Assembly: GCA_023266165.1 (NCBI GenBank)
Contig: JAHFRR010000076.1
Location: forward strand, 1 to 6,645
DNA from: Thiotrichales bacterium
GTDB lineage: Bacteria; Pseudomonadota; Gammaproteobacteria; Francisellales; CACEW01
DNA length: 6,645 bases
Direction of reading: 5' to 3'
The position numbers and the translations under genes were made by a program. This document shows positions 5,521 to 6,645 of the stretch, piece after piece. Each line of letters starts with the position of its first letter. Position 1 is the first letter of the stretch. The notes under the pieces were generated by a model that was given only the letters and a program-made list of their open reading frames with translations, did no database searches and was not told the DNA's origin.

Positions 5521-6510
5521 ATGGTGACTCACACGCCTTATAGCACACTCTATCAACTCACCCAGATCTTAAATGATGGGGCGTTTCATGATGGGGAATC
5601 TGTAGGGCGTAAGCTGGGGCTGAGCCGTACGGCCATCTGGAAAGCGATTTCCAAATTGGAGCAGTATGGGGCAGAGCTCGAGCGAATTAAAAAGAAGGGC
5701 TATCGGCTTAAAACAGCCTTGAGTCTGTTAGACCCTGTGCGTTTAGAGCAGGCACTCAAAGTTAAGTTTACGCTCTTTGAATCGATTGACTCAACACAGA
5801 GTGCGCTGAAACAGCGTAAACTCCTGGATCACACCCCATGGGTGTATATCGCGGAACAGCAAACTCAGGGTCGTGGACGGCTCGATCGCACCTGGCATTC
5901 GCCTTTTGGGCAGAACTTGTATCTGACCCTGCGCTATAGCTTTCAAAAAGACATGAGTGAGCTGACCGGCTTGAGTCTGGCCGTGGCGCTGTCCATGGCG
6001 AAAGCCGCTGAAGTCCTGGTGCCTCAAGCCAGTTTTTCGGTCAAATGGCCCAATGATCTGGTGTATCGCCATCAAAAACTCGGAGGGTGTTTGATGGAGG
6101 TGCAAGCGGAAGCGCATGGTGTCTCAACGGTTTGGATCGGCATCGGGCTCAACATCAACAGCGATCCTCGGGAAGTCGCATCTCACCCCCCCATTTCACA
6201 GCCTTGGACTTCTCTGAGCGCGATTTTGGGCAGCCCTCTTGATCGCACCGCATGTTTGCTGCATTTGATGCAGGTGCTATGTGAAGACCTCAAGGCATTT
6301 GAACAGTCCGGATTTCAAGGCTTTCAAGCAAGATGGCAGGCATGCGATGGGCTTTTCAATCAACCGGTGATTTTACAACGCGCTTCAGGGGTGTTGGAAG
6401 GCATTGCGTGTGGGATCAACCCAGAGGGCCATTTGCAGGTGAAAGACGCCTCGGGTGCCTTGATAGCGTGCGCATCGGGAGATGTCATCAAGACGCGTAG
6501 TGGGGGTTAG
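5521..6510 (+). CDS. birA: Biotin-[acetyl-CoA-carboxylase] ligase / biotin repressor
   Basis: BirA activates biotin as biotinoyl-AMP and attaches it to a lysine of AccB, the biotin carrier of acetyl-CoA carboxylase. Forms with an N-terminal winged helix also repress biotin synthesis genes. Here that helix-turn-helix spans about residues 22-62 (SVGRKLGLSRTAIWKAISKLE, then KKGYRL). The ligase core follows: DSTQSAL (90-96), the biotin loop GRGRLDR (117-123), SPFGQNLYLTLRY (127-139), KWPND (175-179), the catalytic-lysine region with Lys186 in KLGGCLMEV, and IGIGLNIN. A C-terminal SH3-like domain closes the protein at 329 aa, close to E. coli BirA (321). The loop differs from the E. coli GRGRRGR at two positions. 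I chose ATG 5521; the frame opens earlier at TTG 5485 inside trxA, which would overlap that gene. There is no good ribosome site, so coupling to trxA (stop at 5510) is likely. Confidence 0.95.
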   Translation: MVTHTPYSTLYQLTQILNDGAFHDGESVGRKLGLSRTAIWKAISKLEQYGAELERIKKKGYRLKTALSLLDPVRLEQALKVKFTLFESIDSTQSALKQRKLLDHTPWVYIAEQQTQGRGRLDRTWHSPFGQNLYLTLRYSFQKDMSELTGLSLAVALSMAKAAEVLVPQASFSVKWPNDLVYRHQKLGGCLMEVQAEAHGVSTVWIGIGLNINSDPREVASHPPISQPWTSLSAILGSPLDRTACLLHLMQVLCEDLKAFEQSGFQGFQARWQACDGLFNQPVILQRASGVLEGIACGINPEGHLQVKDASGALIACASGDVIKTRSGG

Positions 6511-6518
6511 CCCATATT

Positions 6519-6610
6519 GGCTATGGCATGCACATATCTTTCTAACCTATTGAATTGGCAAGGCTTTCTTATTCCCTCCTCCCTTGCGGAGGAGGGTTAG
6601 GGTGGAGGGT
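6519..6610 (-). repeat. 92-bp palindrome-bearing dispersed repeat, right copy, inverted
   Basis: This is the reverse complement of the left repeat (61-152), differing at 5 of 92 positions. The perfect 9-bp stem is CCCTCCTCC (6574-6582) / GGAGGAGGG (6588-6596) with loop CTTGC. It begins eight bases after the birA stop, so it lies in the 3' untranslated region of trxA-birA. No T-tract follows the stem on either strand, so it is not a standard intrinsic terminator, although a strong hairpin here could still slow 3' exonucleases or polymerase. The sequence after 6610 no longer matches the left copy. Confidence 0.85.
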
Positions 6611-6645
6611 GCAGTTTGAAAAAGCCTTCAGAAGCAAAAAGGGGA

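Noticed and set aside
6574..6596. Hairpin after birA as an intrinsic terminator
   Set aside because: The stem is strong but no T-run follows on either strand, and the same hairpin occurs far from a gene end at 75-97.
61..6610. Composite transposon bounded by the inverted repeats
   Set aside because: There is no transposase or integrase, no matching target duplication at the outer edges, and the interior is mostly housekeeping genes.

Overview
The window looks like a chromosomal segment of a gammaproteobacterium with moderate GC content. The Ppx, AroE, TrxA and BirA proteins all read as gammaproteobacterial types. The two left-hand genes have features I associate from memory with host-associated Legionellales (Legionella, Coxiella, Berkiella and relatives): a degenerate HAD-like N-terminal domain, a helical middle and a hydrophobic hairpin near the C-terminus, followed by a large orphan polytopic membrane protein. 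The order-level placement is an inference from protein style, not a search result.

Layout from left to right. Positions 1-355 carry no gene but hold a 92-bp palindrome-bearing repeat (61-152), a diverged second unit of the same kind (about 150-205), and a weak candidate promoter. Two co-directional plus-strand genes of unknown function follow: a 404-aa HAD-like protein with a C-terminal membrane hairpin (356-1570) and a 557-aa multi-pass membrane protein (1650-3323). They are 79 bp apart and could form one transcription unit or have separate promoters. The second gene runs tail-to-tail into aroE, and their stop codons overlap within six bases. The minus-strand operon ppx-aroE (5071 down to 3318) has a TGATG stop/start overlap and is driven by a very good extended -10 promoter at 5108-5135. 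Divergent from it is the plus-strand pair trxA-birA (5181-6510). Eight bases after birA stops, a second copy of the 92-bp repeat appears in inverted orientation (6519-6610), matching 87 of 92 positions with no gaps.

The four recognised genes are housekeeping: shikimate dehydrogenase, a short exopolyphosphatase/GppA-family phosphatase, thioredoxin and biotin-protein ligase/repressor. The divergent ppx/trxA arrangement is familiar in gammaproteobacteria, but the expected neighbours are missing: rho does not follow trxA and ppk does not accompany ppx. The new biology, if any, lies in the two orphan genes, which could encode a secreted or membrane-targeted pair, and in the inverted repeats that bracket the whole block. 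There is no transposase, integrase, CRISPR array, tRNA or rRNA in the window.
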